Below are positions 9,956 through 19,337 of a DNA stretch of 64,000 bases, piece after piece. Position 1 is the stretch's first letter, and every line of letters begins with the position of its first letter. The position numbers and the translations under genes are program-made. Below the pieces are notes generated by a model. It was not told the origin of the DNA, searched no databases, and worked only from the letters and a program-made list of their open reading frames with translations. The stretch lies in the NCBI RefSeq assembly GCF_021538675.1, contig NZ_JAJUKH010000001.1, positions 1,085,462 through 1,149,461 on the forward strand. Reading direction: 5' to 3'. Origin of the DNA: Paenarthrobacter sp. AR 02 (GTDB lineage Bacteria; Actinomycetota; Actinomycetes; Actinomycetales; Micrococcaceae).

Positions 9956-11008
9956 GTGGGCAGTAGTGAAACCTCCACGCAGCGGATCCCGCCGTTTATG
10001 TCTTTGGGTTCCGCGCGGGCAATGGCCACACCCTCTGCGTCCCTTCAATCCGCCATAGTGCGCCCTCATTCGGTTGAGAACGCCGTTTCACGTGAAACTG
10101 TCACAGATGGAGGGCGAAACGTCATGGATTCCATTGATGATTCCAGCCCCATTGCTCGCCAGCTGGCCAATGAAACGCGCCGGCGCGAGCGTCTTATTGG
10201 ACGCGAACTGCCTAAGCCCGAAGGAACCCGTATCTTCACGGTATCCAATCAAAAGGGTGGCGTTGGCAAGACCACAACCACAGTCAACATCGCAGCGGCC
10301 TTGGCCTCGGCAGGACTCAATGTCCTGGTCATCGATATCGACCCCCAGGGCAACGCCTCCACGGCGCTCGGCATTGAACACCATGCCGACGTCGACAGCA
10401 TCTATGACGTCCTGATCAACGACCTGCCCCTCAAGGATGTCGTGGCCCCGTGCCCGGACATCCCCAACCTCATCTGCGCCCCCGCCACAATTCACCTGGC
10501 CGGGGCCGAGATTGAGCTGGTCTCTTTGGTAGCTCGCGAGCAGCGCCTCCGCCGTGCCATCGATGTATACGCCAAGGAACGGGAAAAGAACGGTGAAGGT
10601 CGCCTCGACTTCATCTTTATCGACTGCCCTCCAAGCCTCGGCCTGCTGACAGTCAATGCATTCTGTGCTGCCAGTGAAGTGCTCATCCCGATCCAGTGCG
10701 AGTACTACGCCCTTGAGGGCTTGAGCCAGCTGCTCAAGAACATCGAAATGATCCAGAAGCACCTGAACGCCGACCTCGTCGTGTCCACCATCCTGTTGAC
10801 CATGTACGACGGACGCACCAACCTCGCCGCCCAGGTAGCTTCTGAGGTGCGACAGCACTTCCCCGAGCAAGTACTCAGTGCCGTGGTACCCCGGTCGGTC
10901 CGCATCTCCGAGGCTCCGAGTTATCAGCAGACAGTGATGACTTACGATCCTTCGTCGAGCGGCGCGTTGTCCTATATGGAAGCCGCCGCCGAAATCGCTG
11001 AACGCTAG
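9956..11008 (+). CDS. parA: Chromosome-partitioning ATPase ParA
   Basis: This 350-aa Walker-type ATPase binds DNA non-specifically and, with ParB, segregates the origin region. The deviant Walker A motif K-G-G-V-G-K-T-T is at residues 100-107, followed by D-I-D-P-Q-G-N-A-S and the F-I-D-C-P-P-S-L-G motif. The N-terminal 90 residues are an extension. It encodes V-S-R-E-T, which is the in-frame reading of a perfect parS site at 10085-10098. I use GTG 9956. ATG 10124, with GGAGGG ten bases upstream, would give a 294-aa protein and leave parS in the leader. Mycobacterial ParA also carries an S-R-E-T segment here, favouring the long form. Confidence 0.95.
   Translation: MGSSETSTQRIPPFMSLGSARAMATPSASLQSAIVRPHSVENAVSRETVTDGGRNVMDSIDDSSPIARQLANETRRRERLIGRELPKPEGTRIFTVSNQKGGVGKTTTTVNIAAALASAGLNVLVIDIDPQGNASTALGIEHHADVDSIYDVLINDLPLKDVVAPCPDIPNLICAPATIHLAGAEIELVSLVAREQRLRRAIDVYAKEREKNGEGRLDFIFIDCPPSLGLLTVNAFCAASEVLIPIQCEYYALEGLSQLLKNIEMIQKHLNADLVVSTILLTMYDGRTNLAAQVASEVRQHFPEQVLSAVVPRSVRISEAPSYQQTVMTYDPSSSGALSYMEAAAEIAER
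10085..10098. promoter_or_regulatory. parS: parS site inside parA
   Basis: A perfect 14-bp palindrome GTTTCACGTGAAAC, the ParB-binding core. It lies inside the N-terminal extension of parA, or in its leader if ATG 10124 is the true start. It could seed ParB loading and mediate autoregulation. Confidence 0.95.
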
Positions 11009-11074
11009 AATTCTTGAAACACTGCAACAGCCTGAGCCGGACCGTGCTTGGCTATCCATCGGAGGGATGAATCA

Positions 11075-12271
11075 ATGAGCGAAAAGCGAAGGGGCCTCGG
11101 CAGGGGTCTTGGGGCTCTCATTCCCAGCGCGCCTGGTGCCGCCCAGGGAAATGGTGCCGCAGCATCCCGTCCGGTGGACCTATTCTTTCCGGAGGCACGG
11201 AAGGCTGCAGAACCTGAGGCTGCCACCTCACACGCCGACGTACCCGTTGATGAGCCAAAAGCGTCCGGCGCCAGGTCTTCCGCCACAGCACGGACAAAGC
11301 CGGCTGCTAAGGCGACTTCGTCGTCAGCCAAGACTTCTCCCAGCAAGCCGGCTACGAAACGCGCAGCTGCTTCCGATGCCGAAGAGGTTGAAGAAAGCTC
11401 GACGGCGGACGCGCCGTCAGTTGCTGTCTCGTCGAACGTTGAGCTGGTAGAGGTTCCCGGTGCGCGTTTCGCCGAAATTCCGGTTGGCGACATTCATCCA
11501 AACCGCAAACAGCCCAGATCCGTCTTCGATGAGGACGACATGGCTGAGCTGGTTCACTCCGTCAAGGAAATAGGCGTCCTCCAGCCAATTGTCGTACGTA
11601 CTTCAACCGAAAAGGGTGGAGAACCGTATGAATTGGTTATGGGCGAGCGTCGTTGGCGTGCTGTGCAGGCCGCGGGACTCGAGACAATTCCTGCAATCGT
11701 TCGTGACACCACGGATGACGACCTTCTCCGCGATGCCCTACTCGAAAACCTGCACCGCAGCCAACTGAACCCGTTGGAAGAAGCGGCGGCCTACCAGCAA
11801 CTCCTTGAAGACTTCGGTACCACCCACGAACAGTTGGCAGATCGCATTGGCCGGTCCCGTCCCCAGGTCTCCAACACTCTCCGTCTGCTGAAGCTGCCCC
11901 CGCTTGTACAGCGTCGTGTTGCTGCCAGTGTTCTTTCTGCCGGCCACGCACGCGCCTTGCTGTCCCTTCCTGATGCAGCAGCAATGGAGCGCCTGGCGCA
12001 GAAGATCGTCGCGGAGGGAATGTCGGTACGTGCTACGGAAGAAGCCGTGGCGCTGTATCAGGACCCCGCCGCGCCAGCGAAGAATTCCATTCCCAAGCCA
12101 AATGCTCGCCACGAACGCTTGGATTACCTGGCTTCGTCGCTCTCGGATCGTTTGGACACGAACGTGAAGATTACTTTGGGTGCCCGCAAGGGTCGAGTCA
12201 GTATCGAATTTGCGAGTGTTGAAGATTTGAACCGAATTATGGATGTTCTGGGACCTGGATCTGAGGATTAG
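11075..12271 (+). CDS. parB: Chromosome-partitioning protein ParB
   Basis: This 398-aa CTP-dependent DNA clamp binds parS and spreads. It begins [17 protein letters not shown], the ParA-stimulating N-terminal motif. A long Ala/Lys/Ser linker (residues about 30-130) precedes the ParB/Srx domain, with P-N-R-K-Q-P-R and the CTP-binding G-E-R-R-W-R-A motif. The H-T-H domain includes [16 protein letters not shown], and the dimerisation domain is at the end. ATG 11075 is preferred over ATG 11048 because GGAGGG lies eight bases upstream and the family N-terminus starts there. Confidence 0.97.
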   Translation: MSEKRRGLGRGLGALIPSAPGAAQGNGAAASRPVDLFFPEARKAAEPEAATSHADVPVDEPKASGARSSATARTKPAAKATSSSAKTSPSKPATKRAAASDAEEVEESSTADAPSVAVSSNVELVEVPGARFAEIPVGDIHPNRKQPRSVFDEDDMAELVHSVKEIGVLQPIVVRTSTEKGGEPYELVMGERRWRAVQAAGLETIPAIVRDTTDDDLLRDALLENLHRSQLNPLEEAAAYQQLLEDFGTTHEQLADRIGRSRPQVSNTLRLLKLPPLVQRRVAASVLSAGHARALLSLPDAAAMERLAQKIVAEGMSVRATEEAVALYQDPAAPAKNSIPKPNARHERLDYLASSLSDRLDTNVKITLGARKGRVSIEFASVEDLNRIMDVLGPGSED

Positions 12272-12291
12272 CACTGTGCCACCCAACTGAT

Positions 12292-12322
12292 GGGGTCTGC
12301 TCTTTGAGCAGGCCCCACTTTT
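12292..12322 (+). terminator. Terminator after parB
   Basis: GGGG-T-CTGCTC (12292-12302), loop TTT, then GAGCAG-G-CCCC (12306-12316), followed by ACTTTTG. It lies 20 bp past the parB stop, in the right place to end the parAB transcript. Confidence 0.85.
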
Positions 12323-12387
12323 GTTGAGTGCAGCTTGAGGCTCCGATTGCGTCTGCTGAGGGTCGCAGCAGGGCCTTGGAGGTTCTG

Positions 12388-12403
12388 TGTTTCACGTGAA
12401 ACA
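12388..12403. promoter_or_regulatory. parS: parS site
   Basis: Perfect 16-bp palindrome TGTTTCACGTGAAACA, about 120 bp past parB. Confidence 0.96.
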
Positions 12404-12719
12404 GGGGCCTTGAGAGCCTATTCACTGCGTCTGGGCCTCTGGCTAGCCATACATGTGGATGTGTCTTCGGGAGCTCGATATTGCCCGTGCCCAGTCTGAT
12501 TGGCTGGGATGGTATGTACTACAGCAGTCTCTGTCTTCCCCCCGCGGCCCTGCTTTTCGCAGCGGGACGCCGGTGGGCCACCTTTCGGTATTTTCACCTC
12601 TCTTTGGTCTCCGTTTTACTCGCTGATCGTTCGTACTCTTGACCTCAAACTACTCGCACCCTGCGTGGCCAGTATGTCCCCGGCGCTGGATAGTGAGTGG
12701 GAGTGCCAAATATCCGAGT

Positions 12720-12735
12720 TGTTTCACGTGAAACA
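12720..12735. promoter_or_regulatory. parS: parS site
   Basis: Perfect 16-bp palindrome TGTTTCACGTGAAACA, 332 bp from the previous site. Confidence 0.96.
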
Positions 12736-12958
12736 GGAAGATACACGCCCGTTGAAGCGGGGCTTCAACGAGCCCAACCATTGAACCAATGGCGCCCTCA
12801 AATCGAGCCGGCAGGTCTCCATATGTGGTCGGTCCCCCAGAGGGTAGGTAGGTGCCGAGGCAAGATGGCCATCGCAATGGCGGCTTCGCCCCTCCATCCG
12901 CGATAAAGACGGAGATGACCGTTCCGCCTGGAGCTGAGCCTGTGGAACTCATCGATGA

Positions 12959-12974
12959 TGTTTCACGTGAAACG
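12959..12974. promoter_or_regulatory. parS: parS site
   Basis: Perfect 14-bp core GTTTCACGTGAAAC at 12960-12973. The outermost pair is T/G rather than T/A. Confidence 0.95.
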
Positions 12975-13117
12975 GCCCTCTTCCAATTCGATTCTGGGTA
13001 AAGGGCCCGTTCGATATGCAGAAGCCCCTATATGGACCCAGCATTCCAGTATCGGCCCCCTATAACCTCGCTGCATTCCTTTTGGCGGCCATACGTTCTG
13101 CCGGGGCCGCTCGACAT

Positions 13118-13131
13118 GTTTCACGTCAAAC
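13118..13131. promoter_or_regulatory. Degenerate parS site
   Basis: GTTTCACGTCAAAC differs from the parS core at one position (G to C in the right half). It may bind ParB weakly or be a decayed site. Confidence 0.6.
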
Positions 13132-14369
13132 GCTGGCACTAGTCGACTATTTCGTGTTCGTTTAGGTCGTGTTTGTCCGAGTCGGCCTCGCTGCTGATAG
13201 GTCTTCAAGGAGAATCGGCCAGTCTCCAAGCCCGTCAAGGCTGCAGCGAATACGGTGCTCCAACGCTAGGTGGGCAGTCTTCGGCAATGTCCCCTAGGAG
13301 GGGTCAATCTGGCACGCAAGCCTTAGTGGGGCAAGCCGCTGCGTCTGTTCGCACCAGCTTCTCTTGTAAGGGTCACCAACACCACTGCATGTAGGGGCTT
13401 CCCGCTTTTGAGACCCGTGGGGGCGGACAGCACTGAGACCAAATGTGAGGGGCGCTCCGAAGGGACTATAGATGGGCAGAAGTGCACGGCCGGGAAGGCT
13501 GGGCATGATGTCCAAGAGTCGTCCAAGGGGCACCAGAGTCGCCGGGGGCTGCGTAGATGGAAGCAACGTAGACGACTCCGCGACGTGGCACTAAGGCATC
13601 AATCAAGGGCATTTCCGGTCTCGGCAGGTGAAAAAGATAGTTAGCTATTGAATCCCCACGCATCGGTGAAGTTCGAAGCTGAAAGCGGCTCGGTAGGACT
13701 GGCGCCGACGTAAAAGGCCCCAAGTTCGGGCGCTAGTCAGTGTAACGACTGTGGACTGCGTATGTGCCCGCATGAGGGGCACGCGGGGCCGGCGCCGTTC
13801 GAGGTCCGGGCAACTCAACGATTGAGCAACCGACTCTTCGGCCTTCGGATTAGAGTCGAGGGTGGGGATCTAAAGGGACTGAGGCGCCGTGGAGCCGATT
13901 GTGGTGCCCGTACCTGACAGATCTTGTTCGCCTCTCCAGCAGACCTCATGACTGCCTACCTATGAATGTGATACATCGCGGTTAGCCGCGTGTGCGTTTG
14001 ATCTGATGCTGGGGACGATGGCCTGCGAAGTGCAGCTTCTCGGTCCTGTGGGGCGTCGAGTAGCAATGACTCCCGTAGTGGAACCCTGAACGTGCCTGCT
14101 TATCCAGGCATGAGACCAAAATTCACCGTACCCCTGGCCGGACAGATCTGTCTGGCGAGGCCACTGCTCGTAGATTTCAAGCAACTAGCTGACGCTCCCC
14201 TGCCCTAGCCCACCGACCGATTGATCCGATGTTGGGTTCCGTTCCAGTCAGCATTCTTCTAACCGCACTGCCACCGTCAGGGGACCCTGAACCCACGGCC
14301 AGATGAGATGGCGTGCCCTAGAAGCTCAGTGCGGCAATCAAGTGCCCGGACCATGCTGGTCGACCGTCA

Positions 14370-14385
14370 TGTTTCACGTGAAACA
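14370..14385. promoter_or_regulatory. parS: parS site
   Basis: Perfect 16-bp palindrome TGTTTCACGTGAAACA, about 80 bp before the first ectopic DnaA-box cluster. Confidence 0.96.
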
Positions 14386-14443
14386 GTGGCTATGAGTGGT
14401 CGAAGTCTACGGCCAAAGAAGGTCAAACCGGGGAATACAGCTT

Positions 14444-14488
14444 GTGGAAAAGCCGGTGGATATCGCTGTGGATAACCATGGGGATAAC
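14444..14488. promoter_or_regulatory. Ectopic DnaA-box cluster 1
   Basis: A perfect reverse-strand DnaA box TGTGGATAA lies at 14467-14475. It is preceded by GTGGAAAAGCC (14444-14454) and a near-match GGTGGATAT, and followed by GGGGATAAC. The cluster is about 9.7 kb from the dnaA-dnaN spacer and is not next to any gene. It could titrate DnaA or be a fragment of an origin-like sequence; function is inferred only from the motifs. Confidence 0.6.
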
Positions 14489-14787
14489 TTACTCATTCAA
14501 GTGCAGCACTAGCAGCCCAGGAGCCTGGGCTCCGGGCGTTGACGTTAAACTCGCAGTGCGATTAGACCCGTACACTCGCGAGAACCGCGAAGTGCCCTTT
14601 TGCTGGACCAGTTGTTTCCCTACAGCGGTTCAAAATGTCCCAATTCCTATTGAATCTGCGGAATTCTGACTGAGACTCAGCCCCGCGACGGCGGCAGCGG
14701 AGGGTCGTCTGCTTCTCCTGGTACGAGGCGCTTTCCGCCAACGTCCAGCATGCGTTTCCTAGCATTCTGTGGGCAATCTCATGGGCG

Positions 14788-14819
14788 GTGGAAAAGCCTG
14801 TGGATAACCTTGTGAACAA
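14788..14819. promoter_or_regulatory. Ectopic DnaA-box cluster 2
   Basis: A second perfect DnaA box TGTGGATAA is at 14799-14807, followed by the near-match TGTGAACAA. It is preceded by the same GTGGAAAAGCC found in cluster 1, 344 bp away. The shared flank suggests that one cluster is a copy of the other or that both derive from a common element. Confidence 0.6.
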
Positions 14820-15465
14820 CTTCACCCTTGACGCAAACCTGCGAGGCCCCCGGTGCAGCTCCATAGCCTTTGAGAGAGCATAAGGCGAACGGACGTTCCG
14901 TTTCGAAGGCCCCGGCGCCTGGCTGCTTGAGAGACACTGTGCGCGACAAGGGGCTCACGTGAGACCGGATGTTAGTTCTCGCAATTGGTGCAAACGTTCC
15001 AGGTGCATCAATTCTCCACCTTCGAGGACGGATCCTTTGGGCCAAGATCGGAGCCTATTGATCGGATGTCTTGAGGGGTACAGAATTTGCCTTGAGTTCC
15101 TGCTCCAGGCCCCGGTGGCGGGCAGCGTATTTGGCTTCTGGCCGGTAGCACTGAAATCAGTCAGTAGCGAGGTGCGTGAACCGCTAACCGGTTTGCGTGG
15201 ACCTGATAGGGCGTTGTCCGTCGGTATGCGTTAGGGCGCAGCGCAGGTCCTGCAGGGCTCATGGCATGACTTTGCGGCAAGCCCCTATATGGAGAGGGAC
15301 CTCCTAAGCGGCCACGGTGTGAAGACAGATGCTCTAGAGTGGTGGTGCTCGGCGGAAGGTCTTACGCGGCCCGACCAAAGGAACCTTGCTCGGGGCCTAG
15401 CTCGGTAGCGGAGCAGCTGCCGGCTCTTCCTAGGCTGCACGTGCCATGCGCACTTGGGCTGTTCC

Positions 15466-15479
15466 GTTTCACGTGAAAC
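15466..15479. promoter_or_regulatory. parS: parS site
   Basis: Perfect 14-bp core GTTTCACGTGAAAC, about 1.1 kb from the previous site. Confidence 0.95.
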
Positions 15480-16467
15480 AGTCACATTATCGTCGCGTTC
15501 ATCACCTGACGGGAAGCCGTCTTGAGAGAAACAACGGGCATTTTCTGACCGGAAGACCTACGTTGGTCGACTGTAACTGGACTGCCTGGTGGACGGATCA
15601 CCAAGAACGAGCCATCGTGACTATTGTTCCCGGATGGCATGCCTGAGGGACCGACTTGCCGTCTAGGCTGGGAGGGCGTCCCGTGTGGTACCTGACCGGC
15701 CCCCATGGCTGCTGTGCATACCTGCTGAGAGCTGGCGTGACTGATTTTGGTAAGAAGGACGAATCGTGGAAGGACACGATGTTGATCTCCGAGCGCATGT
15801 TCGAAGGTGTTTAGTGGCTTCGAATTGGCGGTGATGCCAAAGAGTTGGTGGAGGATCGATGCGTCCGCTGCAATCCTTCCGGACCGTACCGACCGGAGCA
15901 GATCCGCTGATCCAACTTTCTCCCCTATATCTATTGTTGTGGACCTTCCGCCGCTGAGTACGTACCGCAGCTCTCCAGTCATGGGCACGGAGCCCGAAGC
16001 CGAGGGTCAAGGGCAAGAGGGCACACGACGCAGGGGTCTGCCTCCTGTGGCGGCATTCCGACGGTGCCCAAATCCGATGAGGCTTGCGAGTCAAGTGCAC
16101 TGGGGCCGTGTATGCCACGCCGGTGGTCCAGGAGCTGGAACTGTCGCGCAAGGCTCGACATCGCATCAGAAACTGCGAGAGCCGGCTGTAGTGGAGTCGG
16201 GCTCGGCCGCGGGAGCCGGCTATCAATGGAACGTCGGAGAACTGTGGCTACCGGCAAGGCCCGATGCAGCCGATGTACCGGAAAGGGGCTCACCTGAGTA
16301 CGGAACGACAACAGCTCCCTTCCCCCAGAGCTCCTTGTAGGTGACATGCACGATGCGTACCTTTGGGAGCTTTCCTGTTGCGCAAATGAGCTTTCGATAC
16401 ACGCAGGAGTACGGGGAGATCACCGTAGCTGCTCTGCGGAAGGCCCGCTGAAGCTTCACCAAGGGTC

Positions 16468-16483
16468 TGTTTCACGTGAAACA
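16468..16483. promoter_or_regulatory. parS: parS site
   Basis: Perfect 16-bp palindrome TGTTTCACGTGAAACA, about 1 kb from the previous site. Confidence 0.96.
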
Positions 16484-17173
16484 TGGATGTTTTACGGTGT
16501 TTTGTTCTTGGACGCCCGCCTGGAACGGAAGTGCTGATGCTCTGCGATGGTCTGTGAAGGGTGGGGAGGGCCAGGCAGCAGGTAAGTGCTGCGAGGGGTC
16601 AACAACCATCCAGGAGTAGGTTCACGGGCCAGCACTGTTTAGTGGGCGGCCTTGAGGTCAGGGCACATCCTGCCCATGTCTGCGGTAGGTGTGGTGTCTC
16701 GTGGGTGGGGGGTCCCTGGAGCCTTGCGGTTGCAGACCGAACAGTCTAAAAGAGTCACGTTGTACCGGAGGCGTGTAGGTCGTCGGATTCCCCTTCCGGT
16801 GTCTGACTCGTTCTGCGTGTCTCAACGCCTAGGCAGTGCTGAAGGAACACAAACGCCGAGAGTTGACCGAAGCCTCGCTGAGGCACTTGGTGATAGCAGA
16901 GTGACTCCACTGTCAGGGTGTTGTTGTTTCGAAGCAACGAGCGCGGATGCAGGGTTCCCAAATGCAGGAACCGGGCACTACTTCCTAGCTACCAACCACA
17001 AGACGCTGCTTAGTATGCTTGCCAGCGCGCTGGTCACCCTCTTCGCTGGTTCTTGGGTCACGTCGGCGGTATCCAGTCGACTCGAGTCGAATGCTTGAAA
17101 CAGGGTCTCGGGAGCACCGCCGGCGAGATCTGGCCCCGACGGGTTTTGCCCCGAGCCACGGATGGATGGATCG

Positions 17174-17187
17174 GTTTCACGTGAAAC
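17174..17187. promoter_or_regulatory. parS: parS site
   Basis: Perfect 14-bp core GTTTCACGTGAAAC, the last of the array and about 230 bp before the tandem repeats. Confidence 0.95.
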
Positions 17188-17403
17188 ATCCTTCGATGCC
17201 GAGGCCAACGGGCCGACGATCGCGAGATTGCCAGACTCGTATCGTTCTGCCACCAGCACTCTCAGCAATCCCCCACACGACCTACGCTAACCCTTGGTTG
17301 TGCCCACATCGGGTGCGTCAAACAGCAGAGAAGCGGAAGCAGAAGAAGTTGCCTCTGGGTCCACAGCGGTCATCACCCTCCAGTGGCGGCATCGCATCCT
17401 TGG

Positions 17404-17627
17404 GGGCCGGGATGTGAGCGAGCGCCAGGTTGAAGGGGCCGGGATGTGAGTGAGCGTCAGGTTGAAGGGGCCGGGATGTGAGCGAGCGTCGGGCTGAAGG
17501 GGCGGGGACGTGAGTGAGGGTTGGCGGGAAGGGGCGGGGATGTGAGCGAGCGTCGGGCTGAAGGGGCCGGGATGTGAGTGAGGGTTGGGTTGAAGGGGCT
17601 GGGATGTGAGTGAGGGTTGAGTTGCCC
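17404..17627. repeat. Seven 32-bp tandem repeats
   Basis: Seven consecutive 32-bp units begin at 17404, 17436, 17468, 17500, 17532, 17564 and 17596. Each starts with a variant of GGGCCGGGATGTGAGCGAGC and ends GTTGAAG-like. The last unit diverges at its end. Units vary at a few positions and have no spacers, so this is a minisatellite-type array and not CRISPR. A related array with the same unit length lies at 42782-42862. Confidence 0.95.
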
Positions 17628-17737
17628 CTACCCCAGTGAGCGGGAAGCCGCATTACCGTTCAGGAGCGCACCGGACGTCCCCACACGCACATAAGCCACC
17701 AATGCATCCTTGGAAGGTTCATTTCCAAGAAAAGAAC

Positions 17738-17782
17738 AAAAAGCCGGCGGCTCCCGCTCCGTGAGGAGCAGAAACCGCCGGC
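17738..17782 (-). terminator. Terminator of trxB-trxA
   Basis: Arms GCCGGCGG (17743-17750) and CCGCCGGC (17775-17782) enclose a further GCTCC/GGAGC pairing. On the minus strand the stem is followed by TTTTT. It lies 21 bp past the trxA stop. Confidence 0.9.
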
Positions 17783-17802
17783 CTTAGACCTTGAGCGGAA
17801 GG

Positions 17803-18129
17803 TTAGGACAGTACGTCCGAGAATTCCTTTTCGAAGAACTGCTTCGGCTTGGCACCGATGACGGTGTTCTTCACTTCTCCCCCGCTGAACAGGTAGACGG
17901 CAGGGATGGAAGTGATGCCGTACTCAGCTGCGATGGCAGGGTTGTCGTCAACGTTGAGTTTCACGACCTCAACCTTGTCGCTGTACTCGACCGAGATCTC
18001 GTCGAGGATGGGGCCGAGCTTGCGGCAGGGGCCACACCACTCTGCCCAGAAGTCCACGATGACCGGCTTCTCGGAAGCCAGGACATCCGTGCTGAAGCTT
18101 GCGTCAGTTACGTCTTTTGCGTTGCTCAT
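17803..18129 (-). CDS. trxA: Thioredoxin
   Basis: This 108-aa cytoplasmic thiol-disulfide reductant is of standard thioredoxin length. The active site W-A-E-W-C-G-P-C-R-K is near residues 29-38, and the cis-proline motif T-S-I-P-A-V is near residue 75. It lies 23 bp downstream of trxB and ends just before a strong terminator, so the two form a trxB-trxA operon. Thioredoxin reductase next door recycles it. Confidence 0.98.
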   Translation of the reverse strand: MSNAKDVTDASFSTDVLASEKPVIVDFWAEWCGPCRKLGPILDEISVEYSDKVEVVKLNVDDNPAIAAEYGITSIPAVYLFSGGEVKNTVIGAKPKQFFEKEFSDVLS

Positions 18130-18152
18130 AACTTTTCCCTTCGTATGGTTGC

Positions 18153-19109
18153 TTAGGAGTTCAGGTCCGCGAGGTAGTGCTCTACGTCAAGAGCAGCTAC
18201 ACAGCCGGAGCCCGAAGCCGTGATGGCTTGGCGGTAGGTGGGGTCGATAACGTCGCCTGCGGCGAAGACACCCTTGATGTTCGTCTTGGAGCTGCGGCCC
18301 TCGACGGCGATGGTTCCTTCGGGGGTAAGTTCCACCTTGCCCTTGACGAGGTCTGTGCGGGGATCGTTGCCAATGGCCACGAACACACCGGTGACAGCGA
18401 GCTCGGACTCAGTGCCGTCCACCAGGTTCTTCAACTTCAGGCCCGTGACCTTGTCCTCGCCGAGGACGTCTTCAACGGCCGTGTTCCAGACAAACTTGAT
18501 CTTTTCGTGTGCCTGGGCGCGGTCGCCCATGATCTTCGATGCCTTGAGGGTGTCGCGGCGGTGGACGACCGTGACGGACTTGGCGAACTTGGTGAGGAAG
18601 AGTGCTTCTTCCATTGCAGAGTCGCCGCCGCCGATAACAGCGATGTCCTGGTCCTTGAAGAAGAAACCGTCGCAGGTTGCACACCAGCTAACGCCGTGGC
18701 CTGAGAGCCGCTTTTCGTTAGCCAAACCGAGCTCGCGGTATGCCGATCCCGTGGACAGAATGATGGCCTTCGCCTGGAAGGTCTCCCCCGTACCGATGGT
18801 GACCGTCTTGATGTCGTCGTCGAGGTCCAGTTCGGTGACGTCCTCGAACTGGATCTCAGTGCCGAATCGGGCGGCCTGCTTTTCGAAGTTCTCCATCAGG
18901 TCCGGACCCATGATGCCTTCCGGGAATCCCGGGTAGTTCTCAACGTCCGTGGTGTTCATCAATTCGCCACCAGCGGTGACAGAACCGGCAATGAGCAGAG
19001 GATTCATGTTGGCACGGGCGGTGTAAACAGCGGCTGTGTAGCCAGCGGGGCCTGAACCTACGATGATGACGTCGCGCACCTGCGATGCGCCGTTTTCTGC
19101 AATGCTCAC
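18153..19109 (-). CDS. trxB: Thioredoxin-disulfide reductase
   Basis: This 318-aa homodimeric flavoprotein transfers electrons from NADPH to thioredoxin. The FAD-binding motif G-S-G-P-A-G-Y-T-A-A is at residues 17-26, the redox-active C-A-T-C-D-G is near residue 142, and the NADPH-binding G-G-G-D-S-A-M-E-E is near 160. The C-terminal FAD motif includes G-V-F-A-A-G-D-V. The length is normal. It is the first gene of the leftward operon with trxA. Confidence 0.98.
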   Translation of the reverse strand: MSIAENGASQVRDVIIVGSGPAGYTAAVYTARANMNPLLIAGSVTAGGELMNTTDVENYPGFPEGIMGPDLMENFEKQAARFGTEIQFEDVTELDLDDDIKTVTIGTGETFQAKAIILSTGSAYRELGLANEKRLSGHGVSWCATCDGFFFKDQDIAVIGGGDSAMEEALFLTKFAKSVTVVHRRDTLKASKIMGDRAQAHEKIKFVWNTAVEDVLGEDKVTGLKLKNLVDGTESELAVTGVFVAIGNDPRTDLVKGKVELTPEGTIAVEGRSSKTNIKGVFAAGDVIDPTYRQAITASGSGCVAALDVEHYLADLNS

Positions 19110-19285
19110 GTGGCGTGAACCTCTTCCTTAGTCGATGCTGCGGCTTTCGGGGCAGCCACCTGACTCAACCCCAGTTAAGCCCCAAATATTCCGTTGGAGT
19201 TTGTCGGCCCTAAAAGCCACCAACATTCAGGGTACCTTCTGGACGCGGGCCACATCGAAGTGGTGACGCCCGCGCAGATAACAGT

Positions 19286-19317
19286 AGGGGCCGCCCTGAC
19301 AAGTCAGAACGGCCCCT
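19286..19317 (-). terminator. Hairpin after the pseudokinase gene
   Basis: AGGGGCCG (19286-19293) pairs with CGGCCCCT (19310-19317), and TGAC/GTCA pair inside. It lies 20 bp past the stop at 19338. The T-run is poor, so termination efficiency is uncertain. Confidence 0.6.
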
Positions 19318-19337
19318 GCTCTCATGGCTGGTGCGGA

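Larger units (their letters stand above)
12272..17802. other. 5.5-kb gene-free parS region between parB and trxA
   Basis: No convincing gene lies in this stretch. Its open frames are at most about 187 codons, overlap one another on both strands, lack good ribosome-binding sites and encode nothing I recognise. The sequence also looks less GC-rich than the flanking genes. What it does contain is seven perfect and one single-mismatch parS palindrome, two clusters of DnaA boxes, four CCCCTATA motifs (two inside an exact 15-bp repeat), a 7 x 32-bp tandem array, and terminators at each end (parB and trxA). In mycobacteria cwlM occupies the parB-trxA interval, so a decayed or lost gene is possible, but I could not find remnants. 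Confidence 0.75.

Noticed and set aside
15663-16340. Overlapping frames of 177-187 codons on both strands in the parS region
   Set aside because: They overlap each other, show no family motif or plausible start signals, and have the composition of non-coding DNA.
17404-17627. CRISPR array
   Set aside because: Repeats are directly adjacent with no spacers, and there are no cas genes in the window.
12272-17802. tRNA or other structured RNA genes
   Set aside because: I looked for tRNA T-arm patterns and found none with a matching cloverleaf; none was seen elsewhere in the window either, although I could not run a dedicated search.
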